Shown here one piece after another: positions 1-6,191 of a stretch of 13,295 bases of DNA (position 1 is its first letter; each line of letters starts with the position of its first letter). A program made the translations under genes and the position numbers. The notes under the pieces are model-generated. The model saw only the letters and a list, made by a program, of their open reading frames with translations, was not told the origin of the DNA and made no database searches. The DNA comes from JABIAL01 sp964645825 (GTDB lineage: Bacteria; Patescibacteriota; Patescibacteriia; UBA1558; GWA2-36-10): contig CAZXZY010000021.1 in the NCBI GenBank assembly GCA_964645825.1, positions 1 to 13,295 of the forward strand. The letters run 5' to 3'.

Positions 1-14
1 CCATCTTAATAAAA

Positions 15-20
15 TATAAT
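15..20 (+). promoter_or_regulatory. Promoter -10 element for the first gene
   Basis: A perfect TATAAT lies 17 bases before the ATG at 38, which would give a leader of roughly 11 bases with no Shine-Dalgarno sequence. A -35 box at normal spacing would fall just outside the window, so only half of the promoter can be judged. Confidence 0.5.
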
Positions 21-37
21 TAATTTTTTATATATCT

Positions 38-889
38 ATGTTCGACGATGTAAAACAAGAAGATCAGAATAGTCAAAATGCTCCTTTGACTAATTCTTTG
101 GTACAAAAACCAGATGTTCCTAGTCAGCCAGCACAGCCAACAGATCAAAATCCACCGGCAGCACCAAAACCTGTAGAGAGCAATAAAGTATCCATAGATG
201 ATATGTTCAACGATATTGATCCAGTGAATCAGCCACAAGATTCGGCAGATAAACCTAGTGCTGTAGCTGGTGGAAAATTGCAGCCAGTACAAAATACTGC
301 AGCGCCAAAATTGCCTGAACAAGCAGCTAATATGAATCAAATTCTAGTTGAGGATCATGATAAGAGTGGGATAATGAAAAAAATTATTATTGCCGCTGTT
401 GGTATTATATTGGTCATAGCCGCAGCTTGGGCAGCTTATGCTTTTATTTTTACCGATGAAGAACAACCAGGAGCTGATCAAACACCACCAGCATCAAACG
501 AACAAGCTAATATGCCATCTGAAAATAACACCGTTGTCTTTCCAGAAGAAGAAGAGGAAATAATTACAGACAAAGACGATGACGCAGATGGACTAACTAA
601 CGCTGAAGAATTAATTTTAGCAACTAATCCTAACAACCCGGATACTGACGACGACGGATTATTTGACCGAGAAGAGGTCAAAACCTATCGCACCGACCCT
701 CTGAGTCCTGATACAGACAATGATGGCTTATTTGATCGGTTGGAAATTTTTGTTTGGGGCACAGGTGTCCTAGATCCTGATACGGATAAAGATGGGTACT
801 TGGATGGCGTAGAGATAGAGAATGGATATAACCCATTGGGAGAGGGATTATTGACAGAAGATCAAATTGGAGAAATAACTATAGAATAA
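38..889 (+). CDS. Membrane-anchored protein with thrombospondin type-3 (calcium-binding) repeats
   Basis: A 283-residue single-pass membrane protein. Residues 1-112 are a Pro/Gln/Asn-rich, disordered cytoplasmic segment. Residues 114-137 form one hydrophobic helix preceded by KK. Residues 138-175 are an acidic, Pro-rich linker. Residues 178-270 carry tandem thrombospondin type-3 repeats of the pattern DxDxDGLxDxxE, for example DTDDDGLFDREE and DTDNDGLFDRLE. In known families these Asp-rich loops bind calcium and form rigid spacers outside the cell. There is no signal-peptidase site, so the helix should stay as an anchor. The stop overlaps the next gene's start (TAATG), which suggests translational coupling with another repeat protein. 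The cytoplasmic part has two similar short motifs, MFDDV at residues 1-5 and MFNDI at 56-60. The partner and exact role are unknown; adhesion or envelope scaffolding is a guess. Confidence 0.85.
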   Translation: MFDDVKQEDQNSQNAPLTNSLVQKPDVPSQPAQPTDQNPPAAPKPVESNKVSIDDMFNDIDPVNQPQDSADKPSAVAGGKLQPVQNTAAPKLPEQAANMNQILVEDHDKSGIMKKIIIAAVGIILVIAAAWAAYAFIFTDEEQPGADQTPPASNEQANMPSENNTVVFPEEEEEIITDKDDDADGLTNAEELILATNPNNPDTDDDGLFDREEVKTYRTDPLSPDTDNDGLFDRLEIFVWGTGVLDPDTDKDGYLDGVEIENGYNPLGEGLLTEDQIGEITIE

Positions 890-2169
890 TGGATACACTA
901 AAAAATAATACAAACAATGAGCAAGCGCAAGACACTCAAGATGTGTCAAATGAGATTAACACAATTGTTAATCAAGAAGTGCTAAAAGATAAAGAATTGG
1001 CAATTAAGCCTGAGAATATTCATGCCATGCCAGCTAAATTTTTACCTCAATCTTCTAAGAAACAATTTAGCGCCAAACAAAAAATAGTTTTAGCTGTTGT
1101 TGGCTTTGTTTTATTTTTAATAGTTGTGGTGGGCGCAATGTTGTGGTGGGCTAATACTACAATACCATCTTCGCCAATTAGTGATGTAAATGTAGCGCCT
1201 CCAGCTAATATTCCAGAGGAGAATGAGCTAGAAGAGGAGGTGCCAGAAGAGACACCACCTCCAGTCCTTAGTCATGATGAGAAAATGAACGCGGACTTAA
1301 ATATTATATCTCAAGCACTTGATCAATATGAGAGTGACTTTGGTAATTTTCCAGCGAGTCTTTCAGTTTTATATCCTCAATATTTAGAAGAGATTCCTCG
1401 CCAAGCAAATGGTAGTTCTTATAACTACACAGCTTTAGATCAAGGTAATAATTTTAGATTTTTTGTAGAATTTACCGGTGATCAAAATCCTAATTTTGTG
1501 GGAGTATTTTATTTGACTAAGAACGGCCTTACAACTGATGATCCAGAAGAGGAGGAGGGCAATAGCACTTTGCCACCTCCACCGCCTCCACCACCCGGAA
1601 ATAATGTTAATAATAATGATATCGATCAAGATCAATTAACCACAGAAGAAGAGAGCCTGTATAATACTGATCCAAATGATAGTGATTCAGATAATGATGG
1701 TTATCTAGATGGTACAGAGTTAGTGAATTTATATAGCCCTATTGCTTCTGGAGAATCTTTGTTGAACTCAGGGTTAGTTACAGTTTTTACTAGCACAGAA
1801 TTTGCTTATCGTATTTGGTATCCTAGTGCTTGGGTAGCAGCCGAAGGGCCATTGGAAGGCTCAGTTATCATTGCTATGGACTCTGAGTCAGGCGATGAAA
1901 TAAGCATTGTAGTACAAGAATATATCGGTGAGTTAACCATTGAAGAGCGTTTGGCAGAGATTAGCGTGCAACATCCAGAGCTCGTAACTACTACCTTGGG
2001 GCAGGAAAATTTAGTTGCTCGACAAACTCCAGATCAACAAACCATTTCTTATTTAACAGATACACATACTTTTGGAATATTTTATACTCCAGCTATAGAT
2101 GCTGACCCTAGTTTTGCCACTACTTTCCAAATGATGTTAAATAGTTTTGAATTGACAAATGGCCAATAA
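889..2169 (+). CDS. Membrane-anchored multidomain surface protein (pseudopilin-like, TSP3 and PsbP-like domains)
   Basis: A 426-residue protein with a cytoplasmic segment (1-62), one transmembrane helix (about 66-88), an acidic Pro-rich linker (100-127), then three extracellular modules. Residues 128-212 resemble the globular part of GspG/type IV pseudopilins: a helix (DLNIISQALDQYESDFG), then FP, a leucine-rich turn, IPR and a short sheet with YNYTAL. A run of eight prolines (229-236) leads to one or two thrombospondin type-3 repeats (243-290). Residues 295-424 look like a PsbP/DUF1795-type alpha-beta domain, with the typical opening FAYRIWYPSAW and a closing helix ending in MLNSFEL. The start overlaps the previous stop by one base, and the end overlaps ybeY by 11 bases. 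No prepilin peptidase site is visible, so it is not an ordinary pilin. The domain names rest on pattern recognition; the function is unknown, probably envelope-related. Confidence 0.8.
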   Translation: MDTLKNNTNNEQAQDTQDVSNEINTIVNQEVLKDKELAIKPENIHAMPAKFLPQSSKKQFSAKQKIVLAVVGFVLFLIVVVGAMLWWANTTIPSSPISDVNVAPPANIPEENELEEEVPEETPPPVLSHDEKMNADLNIISQALDQYESDFGNFPASLSVLYPQYLEEIPRQANGSSYNYTALDQGNNFRFFVEFTGDQNPNFVGVFYLTKNGLTTDDPEEEEGNSTLPPPPPPPPGNNVNNNDIDQDQLTTEEESLYNTDPNDSDSDNDGYLDGTELVNLYSPIASGESLLNSGLVTVFTSTEFAYRIWYPSAWVAAEGPLEGSVIIAMDSESGDEISIVVQEYIGELTIEERLAEISVQHPELVTTTLGQENLVARQTPDQQTISYLTDTHTFGIFYTPAIDADPSFATTFQMMLNSFELTNGQ

Positions 2170-2581
2170 TTTTTCCTTAGCAATAAACAAAGGTGGATTA
2201 ATTGCTGATTTTACTTGGTTGCCAAACTTAGAAAAAATTATTGCCAAAAAGTTTCCTATAAAGTCAGCCATTTCTATAGCCTTGGTAGACAAAGATACAA
2301 TTCAGGAACTAAATAAAGTCTATAGAAAAAAAGATAAAATCACCGATGTTTTGTCATTTAACATAGATTCAGAAGAAGTGTTAGGCGAAGTGATTGTTTG
2401 TTTATCTCAAGCAAGAGAACAATCCAAGCAAAGACGAAAAACATTAAAAGCAGAATTACAATTATTAACCATCCACGGTATTTTGCATTTACTTGGTTAT
2501 GATCATGAGCTGGGGGAGAAAGAGGCTTTGAAGCAAGAACGTATGGAGCAAGAAATTTTAAATTTATTAAAACAAAAATAA
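2159..2581 (+). CDS. ybeY: Endoribonuclease YbeY (rRNA maturation factor)
   Basis: A 140-residue member of the UPF0054/YbeY family, which acts in 16S rRNA 3'-end maturation and ribosome quality control. The zinc-binding signature HGxLHLxGYDH is intact, with the three metal ligands at His106, His110 and His116. The preceding segment DVLSFNID (63-70) and GEVIVCLSQA (76-85) match the conserved core. The length is normal. The start at 2159 lies 11 bases inside the preceding gene; this ATG gives a family-like N-terminus and no Shine-Dalgarno sequence is apparent, so translation is likely coupled. dgkA follows after three bases. YbeY next to a diacylglycerol/undecaprenol kinase gene is a common bacterial arrangement. 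Confidence 0.95.
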   Translation: MANNFSLAINKGGLIADFTWLPNLEKIIAKKFPIKSAISIALVDKDTIQELNKVYRKKDKITDVLSFNIDSEEVLGEVIVCLSQAREQSKQRRKTLKAELQLLTIHGILHLLGYDHELGEKEALKQERMEQEILNLLKQK

Positions 2582-2584
2582 AAT

Positions 2585-2926
2585 ATGTCATGTACTTTAT
2601 GTAAAAGCATCAAGCACGCTTTGAGAGGCTTCAAAGTCGTGTACAAAACTGAAAAGAATTTTCGTATTCACATTTGGATCGGAATCGTAGTCATCTTATT
2701 TGGACTGTATTGGCCACTGGATAAATATTTATGGTCTATTCTTTTGATCGTCATCGCCATGGTATTATCTTTAGAAATTTTGAATTCTGCTATTGAACGT
2801 TTGGTTGACATGTTGACCCCACAGACACACAAATTTGCCAAAGAGATCAAAGATTTGCTGGCAGCCATGGTTTTGGTCGTCGCAATATTTGCTATTATAA
2901 CTGGAATTTTGATTTTTTTCTGGTAA
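2585..2926 (+). CDS. dgkA: Undecaprenol/diacylglycerol kinase (DgkA family)
   Basis: A 113-residue small integral membrane kinase. In the Gram-positive-type members it phosphorylates undecaprenol to recycle the lipid carrier for peptidoglycan; in proteobacteria it phosphorylates diacylglycerol. The family signature is clear: ExxNxAIExxVD at residues 64-75 (Glu64, Asn67, Glu71, Asp75), followed by KEIKDLLAAMVL with Lys89 and Asp90. Three hydrophobic helices are visible at about 28-45, 48-66 and 91-112, with an N-terminal amphipathic segment containing the typical ALRGF and EKNFRIH. The choice between the two substrates cannot be made from sequence alone; undecaprenol fits better because cell wall and division genes lie next door. 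Confidence 0.92.
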   Translation: MSCTLCKSIKHALRGFKVVYKTEKNFRIHIWIGIVVILFGLYWPLDKYLWSILLIVIAMVLSLEILNSAIERLVDMLTPQTHKFAKEIKDLLAAMVLVVAIFAIITGILIFFW

Positions 2927-2953
2927 ATTAACACAATAAATAATTTATTTTAG

Positions 2954-2970
2954 GATATTTGGCAAATATC
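2954..2970. repeat. Perfect palindrome over the -35 box of the ftsA promoter
   Basis: GATATTTG and CAAATATC form a perfect 8-base inverted repeat around a single central G. The symmetric site contains the whole TTGGCA -35 hexamer of the ftsA promoter, so a dimeric regulator bound here would block RNA polymerase. It could also fold as a hairpin in RNA reading through from dgkA, but no T-run follows, so it is not a typical terminator. Its use as an operator is inferred. Confidence 0.5.
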
Positions 2971-2987
2971 AAAAATTTAGTTATAAT
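2959..2987 (+). promoter_or_regulatory. Sigma-70-type promoter for ftsA-ftsZ-nrdR
   Basis: TTGGCA at 2959-2964, a 17-base spacer, and a perfect TATAAT at 2982-2987. This is the best two-box promoter in the window. Transcription would start near 2994, about 38 bases before the ftsA ATG. Together with the short gaps downstream it suggests a single ftsA-ftsZ-nrdR message separate from ybeY-dgkA. Confidence 0.75.
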
Positions 2988-3031
2988 TAGTTTATTAAAT
3001 TGTCGTTAGTTAGCATTTTTTGACCCTATTT

Positions 3032-4276
3032 ATGGTTAATAATAAGGATATTATTACAGGTCTAGACATTGGCACAAATGCCATAAGAATCGTCATGGGA
3101 CAAGCGACCCAGGATGGTGGTTTACGTATCATTGGTGCAGCAGAAACACTAGCCGAGGGAATTAGTCGAGGTAGTATTACTTCCATCGAGGAGGCTGTTT
3201 CATCTATTTCTGCTACTGTTGAAAAATGTGAGCGTATGACTGGTTTTAATATTGATAAAATGATAGTCGGTATATCAGGCACGCATATCAAGACTTTAAA
3301 CAGTAAAGGTGTTATTGCCGTAGCAAAAGCCAATGAACAAGTAGAGGAGTCAGATATTGATCGAGCTTTGGAAGCAGCGCAAACTATTGCTACGCCACCA
3401 AATTATGAGATTTTACATGTCTTACCAACTAATTATCATTTGGATGAACAACGTGATTTGAAAGATCCAGTTGGCATGTCAGGTGTTAGATTAGAAGTAG
3501 AGACTCAAATTATCATGGGCCTATCTTCACAAATAAAAAATTTAACCAAGTGCATTTATCGCACTGGTATTGATATTGAAGATTTAGTATTTTCTATTTT
3601 AGCGACGTCTGAAGCAGTTTTAACTAAAAAACAAAAAGATTTAGGTGTAGCCGTGGTGAATATTGGTCAATCGACAACTTCTGTGGCAGTTTTTGAAGAA
3701 GGTGATATTTTACATACGGCAGTGTTGCCAATCGGCGCTGGACACGTCACTAACGACTTGGCAATTGGTTTACGAACTTCAGTAGATACTGCCGAGGTTG
3801 TCAAGATAGACCAAGCGCAAGGCATTGCTGATAGTATATCAAAGCGTGATGAGGTAGATTTACATAAATACTCTGAAGAAGAGAAAAAAGGTACTTATGT
3901 TTATAAAAAAGATATCGCCAATATCTGTGAGGCTAGAATGGAAGAAATTTTTAAGATGGTCAATGATGAATTGAAAAAAATCGACCGTAATGGTAAGCTG
4001 CCAGCAGGAATTGTATTGACTGGAGGAGGCGCGAAAATGCCTCTAGTGATAGATTTAGCTAAAAATGTATTCCAATTACCAGTATTTTTAGGTAAACCAG
4101 TGGACAATAATTTTCCGATAGACAAGTTGAATGATGTTGACTTTACTACTGCCTTGGGATTAGTCATTTGGGCTGATAAAAATATAGTCACCAATCAAAA
4201 TTTCCTATCTAATTTTTCTTCAGTCAGACAGACCACTGATAAAATGCGTGGTTGGTTCAAGTCTCTGTGGCCTTAA
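3032..4276 (+). CDS. ftsA: Cell division protein FtsA
   Basis: An actin-like ATPase that tethers FtsZ filaments to the inner face of the membrane and recruits the divisome. The phosphate-1 loop is GLDIGTN (residues 10-16), the adenosine motif is TGGGAKMP (330-337), and the SHS2/1C insert falls at about 80-160. The last ten residues, KMRGWFKSLWP-like, form the amphipathic membrane-targeting helix, so the protein is complete at 414 residues. I prefer the ATG at 3032 over a TTG four codons upstream, because it places the first beta strand at the usual distance from the start. In the phosphate-2 loop the usual DxGxGT reads NIGQST (about 210-215), with Asn for Asp. ftsZ follows after 24 bases, the classical partner. 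Confidence 0.95.
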   Translation: MVNNKDIITGLDIGTNAIRIVMGQATQDGGLRIIGAAETLAEGISRGSITSIEEAVSSISATVEKCERMTGFNIDKMIVGISGTHIKTLNSKGVIAVAKANEQVEESDIDRALEAAQTIATPPNYEILHVLPTNYHLDEQRDLKDPVGMSGVRLEVETQIIMGLSSQIKNLTKCIYRTGIDIEDLVFSILATSEAVLTKKQKDLGVAVVNIGQSTTSVAVFEEGDILHTAVLPIGAGHVTNDLAIGLRTSVDTAEVVKIDQAQGIADSISKRDEVDLHKYSEEEKKGTYVYKKDIANICEARMEEIFKMVNDELKKIDRNGKLPAGIVLTGGGAKMPLVIDLAKNVFQLPVFLGKPVDNNFPIDKLNDVDFTTALGLVIWADKNIVTNQNFLSNFSSVRQTTDKMRGWFKSLWP

Positions 4277-4300
4277 AATATTTATTTGTAGAATAAAACA

Positions 4301-5476
4301 ATGAAAAGAAAAAATATCCAAGAAGTCAGTCCATCAATTGAAACTTTCGCCAATATCAAAGTAGTTGGTGTGGGTGGTTCTGGTGGCTCAGCTGTAAATA
4401 GGATGGTTAGCTCAAAGATTAGAGGTGTAGAATTTATTGCTGTTAATACCGACGCTCAGGCTTTACATCATTCTATAGCCCCATCCAAAATTCACATTGG
4501 TCGTGATACTACCAAAGGTTTAGGAGCTGGCATGGACCCAGATCTAGGATCCAAGAGCGCAGAAGAAAATGAAATTGATATCACAGGCAACCTGGAAGGC
4601 GCTGACATGGTTTTTATTACTTGTGGTTTAGGTGGTGGTACTGGTACTGGTGCTGCTCCTATTATCGCTGACATTGCTCGTGAGGTAGGTGCTTTGACTG
4701 TAGCAGTAGTGACCAGACCTTTTACTTTTGAGGGTGTACAACGTCGAGAAATAGCTGATCGTGGCTTGGATCGTTTGGTCGATAAGGTAGACACTATTAT
4801 TACCATACCCAATGATCGATTATTACAGATTATTGATAAAAAGACATCGCTATTGGAGGCTTTTTCTATTGTTGATGAGGTTTTGAAACAGGGCGTACAG
4901 GGCATTTCTGAGCTAATCACTGTCCCGGGTTTAGTTAATGTCGATTTCGCTGATGTTAAGGCTATAATGAAACAGGCAGGCTCAGCTTTGATGGGCATTG
5001 GCAAGGCTAGTGGAGAAAATAGAGCACAAGAAGCAGCCAAGGCTGCCATTGATAGCCCATTACTTGAATTATCAATCAATGGTGCCACAGGAGTGTTATT
5101 TACTATTGCCGGTTCGTCAGATTTGTCTATGTTTGAAGTAAATGAAGCAGCTGAAGTTATTACCTCTGCTTGTGATTCAGAGGCTAAAGTCATTTTTGGT
5201 GCTGTAATCGATGAGGCACTGGGAGAAGAAGTCAAAGTAACAGTTATTGCTACTGGATTTAGAGATCAAAATGACAATGTTAAAGAAAGGGCTGCTGTTC
5301 AGCCAAGTATTTCTCATCAAGAGACTTTTGCTAAAAAAGCTGAAGAAAGAACAGTCAAAAAAGCTTTTCAAAAAGAATTAGAGCCAGAAGAAAAAGTAGA
5401 AGAAGCGCCAAAGACCAAGGAAGAGGAAGAATTAGATATTCCAGCATTTTTACGCAAGAAATTAAAAAATAGGTAA
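4301..5476 (+). CDS. ftsZ: Cell division protein FtsZ
   Basis: The tubulin-like GTPase that polymerises into the Z-ring at mid-cell. At 391 residues it has a normal length. Visible landmarks are the N-terminal nucleotide loop VVGVGGSGGSAVNRM (21-35), the tubulin signature GGGTGTG (111-117), and the T7 synergy loop NVDFAD with Asp215 and Asp218 (213-218), which completes the GTPase site of the neighbouring subunit. A C-terminal GTPase-activating domain reaches to about residue 320. An acidic and Lys-rich linker follows, then the conserved C-terminal peptide LDIPAFLRKK, which binds FtsA. No clear Shine-Dalgarno sequence precedes the ATG. It is preceded by ftsA and followed two bases later by nrdR. 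Confidence 0.98.
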   Translation: MKRKNIQEVSPSIETFANIKVVGVGGSGGSAVNRMVSSKIRGVEFIAVNTDAQALHHSIAPSKIHIGRDTTKGLGAGMDPDLGSKSAEENEIDITGNLEGADMVFITCGLGGGTGTGAAPIIADIAREVGALTVAVVTRPFTFEGVQRREIADRGLDRLVDKVDTIITIPNDRLLQIIDKKTSLLEAFSIVDEVLKQGVQGISELITVPGLVNVDFADVKAIMKQAGSALMGIGKASGENRAQEAAKAAIDSPLLELSINGATGVLFTIAGSSDLSMFEVNEAAEVITSACDSEAKVIFGAVIDEALGEEVKVTVIATGFRDQNDNVKERAAVQPSISHQETFAKKAEERTVKKAFQKELEPEEKVEEAPKTKEEEELDIPAFLRKKLKNR

Positions 5477-5478
5477 TT

Positions 5479-5946
5479 ATGTATTGCCCGGTTTGTAATT
5501 CAACCGAAACCAAAGTGATAGACTCTCGTTTAAGCGGCGAGGGTTTTAATATTCGTCGGCGTCGTTGTTGTGAAAAGTGTAGTTTTCGTTTTTCTACTTT
5601 GGAGGCTATTGAAATTTTGGACTTAGTAGTTATCAAGCGTGATGGACACAGAGAAAATTATAATAGAGAAAAAATAGTCAAAGGTTTAAGAACTTCCCTA
5701 GAAAAACGTAGTTATTTAGAGGAGGATTTTCAAAAACTCATCAGCGATATTGAACGAGAGATTCACAAAAAAGCTAAGGGTGAGATTAAATCAAGTACGC
5801 TAGGCGATATTGTGATGAAAAAACTAAAGACTTTTGATCCGGTAGCCTACATTCGCTATGCTTCAGTTTATCGATCTTTCAAGGACGTGAAGACTTTTCA
5901 AGCGGAAGTAAATAGATTGGTTAAGAAAAAAGCTAAGAAAAAATAA
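5479..5946 (+). CDS. nrdR: Transcriptional repressor NrdR
   Basis: A 155-residue nucleotide-sensing repressor of ribonucleotide reductase genes. The N-terminal zinc ribbon has CPVC at residues 3-6 and CEKC at 31-34, with the typical RRRRCC segment between. An ATP-cone domain follows (about 47-137), opening VVIKRDGHRENYNREKIVKGL; it reads the ATP/dATP state of the cell. The family end motif DPVAYIRYASVYRSFKD is present, followed by a short Lys-rich tail. It starts two bases after ftsZ, so it is probably co-transcribed with the division genes. No ribonucleotide reductase gene is in this window, and I did not find a convincing NrdR box here. The B12-controlled region lies immediately downstream, which is suggestive because class II reductases use adenosylcobalamin. 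Confidence 0.96.
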   Translation: MYCPVCNSTETKVIDSRLSGEGFNIRRRRCCEKCSFRFSTLEAIEILDLVVIKRDGHRENYNREKIVKGLRTSLEKRSYLEEDFQKLISDIEREIHKKAKGEIKSSTLGDIVMKKLKTFDPVAYIRYASVYRSFKDVKTFQAEVNRLVKKKAKKK

Positions 5947-5951
5947 ATACT

Positions 5952-5968
5952 TGCCAAATCATTTGGCA
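5952..5968 (+). other. Short hairpin after nrdR
   Basis: TGCCAAA and TTTGGCA form a perfect 7-base stem with a 3-base loop, six bases after the nrdR stop. The following bases are mixed, without a T-run, so it is at best a weak terminator or a 3'-end stabiliser. It shares ATTTGGCA with the palindrome in front of ftsA. Confidence 0.4.
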
Positions 5969-6002
5969 CATGATAAAGTAATTTTACGTAACTTACAATT
6001 TT

Positions 6003-6082
6003 ATCGAGGAAGTGAGGTGTGAATCCTCCACAGTCCTAGCTACTGTAAGTCCGTCTTTGGCGGATTGAGTCAGATACTCGAT
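6003..6082 (+). promoter_or_regulatory. Cobalamin (vitamin B12) riboswitch aptamer, compact form
   Basis: The conserved core can be followed base by base. A closing stem ATCGAG/CTCGAT (6003-6008 with 6077-6082) is followed by GAAG. A small hairpin GAGG/CCTC (6014-6017 with 6025-6028) encloses GTGAAT, matching the family's GGTGnAAnTCC. A stem ACAG/CTGT (6030-6033 with 6043-6046) has a loop TCCTAGCTA and matches the signature GnCCnGCnACTGTnA. A peripheral hairpin TCCG/CGGA lies at 6050-6064. Then comes GAGTCAGATACTCG (6067-6080), a diverged B12 box (family: GAGCCAGGAGACCTGCC). The long peripheral arms of large cobalamin riboswitches are missing, leaving about 80 bases. The downstream gene encodes a transcobalamin-like protein, which supports the ligand independently. 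Whether it prefers adenosyl- or hydroxocobalamin is undecided. The transcript probably reads through from nrdR, since no good promoter is visible directly upstream. Confidence 0.87.
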
Positions 6083-6091
6083 TTTTTATTC

Positions 6092-6155
6092 TTTTTCCTA
6101 AGGAGAAAATGGATGAGTCTATTAAGACTTAATAGATTTGTCTCTGCTCTCCTTA
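6092..6155 (+). promoter_or_regulatory. Riboswitch expression platform: candidate loop partner and antiterminator
   Basis: TAAGGAGA (6099-6106) is perfectly complementary over 8 bases to TCTCCTTA (6148-6155), which is most of the left arm of the terminator. A perfect inner stem, TCTATTAA/TTAATAGA (6118-6125 with 6129-6136), brings the two arms together. The same AGGA (6101-6104) can pair with TCCT in the aptamer loop (6034-6037) and sits in a T-rich/A-rich hairpin (6092-6108), as expected of the L5-L13 kissing loop of cobalamin riboswitches. Inferred logic: bound B12 hides AAGGAG, the antiterminator cannot form, and transcription stops. AAGGAG is also Shine-Dalgarno-like. Confidence 0.6.
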
Positions 6156-6169
6156 ACGGAGAGTTTTTT
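6147..6169 (+). terminator. Intrinsic terminator controlled by the riboswitch
   Basis: CTCTCC (6147-6152), a five-base loop, GGAGAG (6158-6163), then six T residues (6164-6169). It lies between the aptamer and the start codon at 6192, the standard position for transcriptional attenuation. Its left arm overlaps the candidate antiterminator arm. Confidence 0.82.
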
Positions 6170-6191
6170 GATGATTTAATTTATAAAAAGT

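Noticed and set aside
3020..3034. TTG start four codons upstream of the ftsA ATG
   Set aside because: No Shine-Dalgarno sequence favours it, and the ATG gives the usual distance to the first beta strand.
4492..5235. Long open frame on the minus strand opposite ftsZ (247 codons)
   Set aside because: It mirrors ftsZ, a certain gene, and its translation is low-complexity (Ser/Ala/Pro/Thr-rich) without any family signature.
5952..5968. Hairpin after nrdR as a full intrinsic terminator
   Set aside because: No T-run follows the stem, so termination here would be weak; read-through into the riboswitch is more plausible.
5970..5999. Possible promoter (ATGATA, 18 bases, TACAAT) directly before the riboswitch
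   Set aside because: Its transcription start would fall near 6006, inside the closing stem of the aptamer (6003-6008), so the RNA would lack part of that stem. The -35 match is also poor.
5991..6050. ACTTAC/GTAAGT complementarity across the aptamer (5991-5996 with 6045-6050)
   Set aside because: It would compete with the conserved ACAG/CTGT stem. It is only six bases and can arise by chance, so I do not count it as part of the switch.
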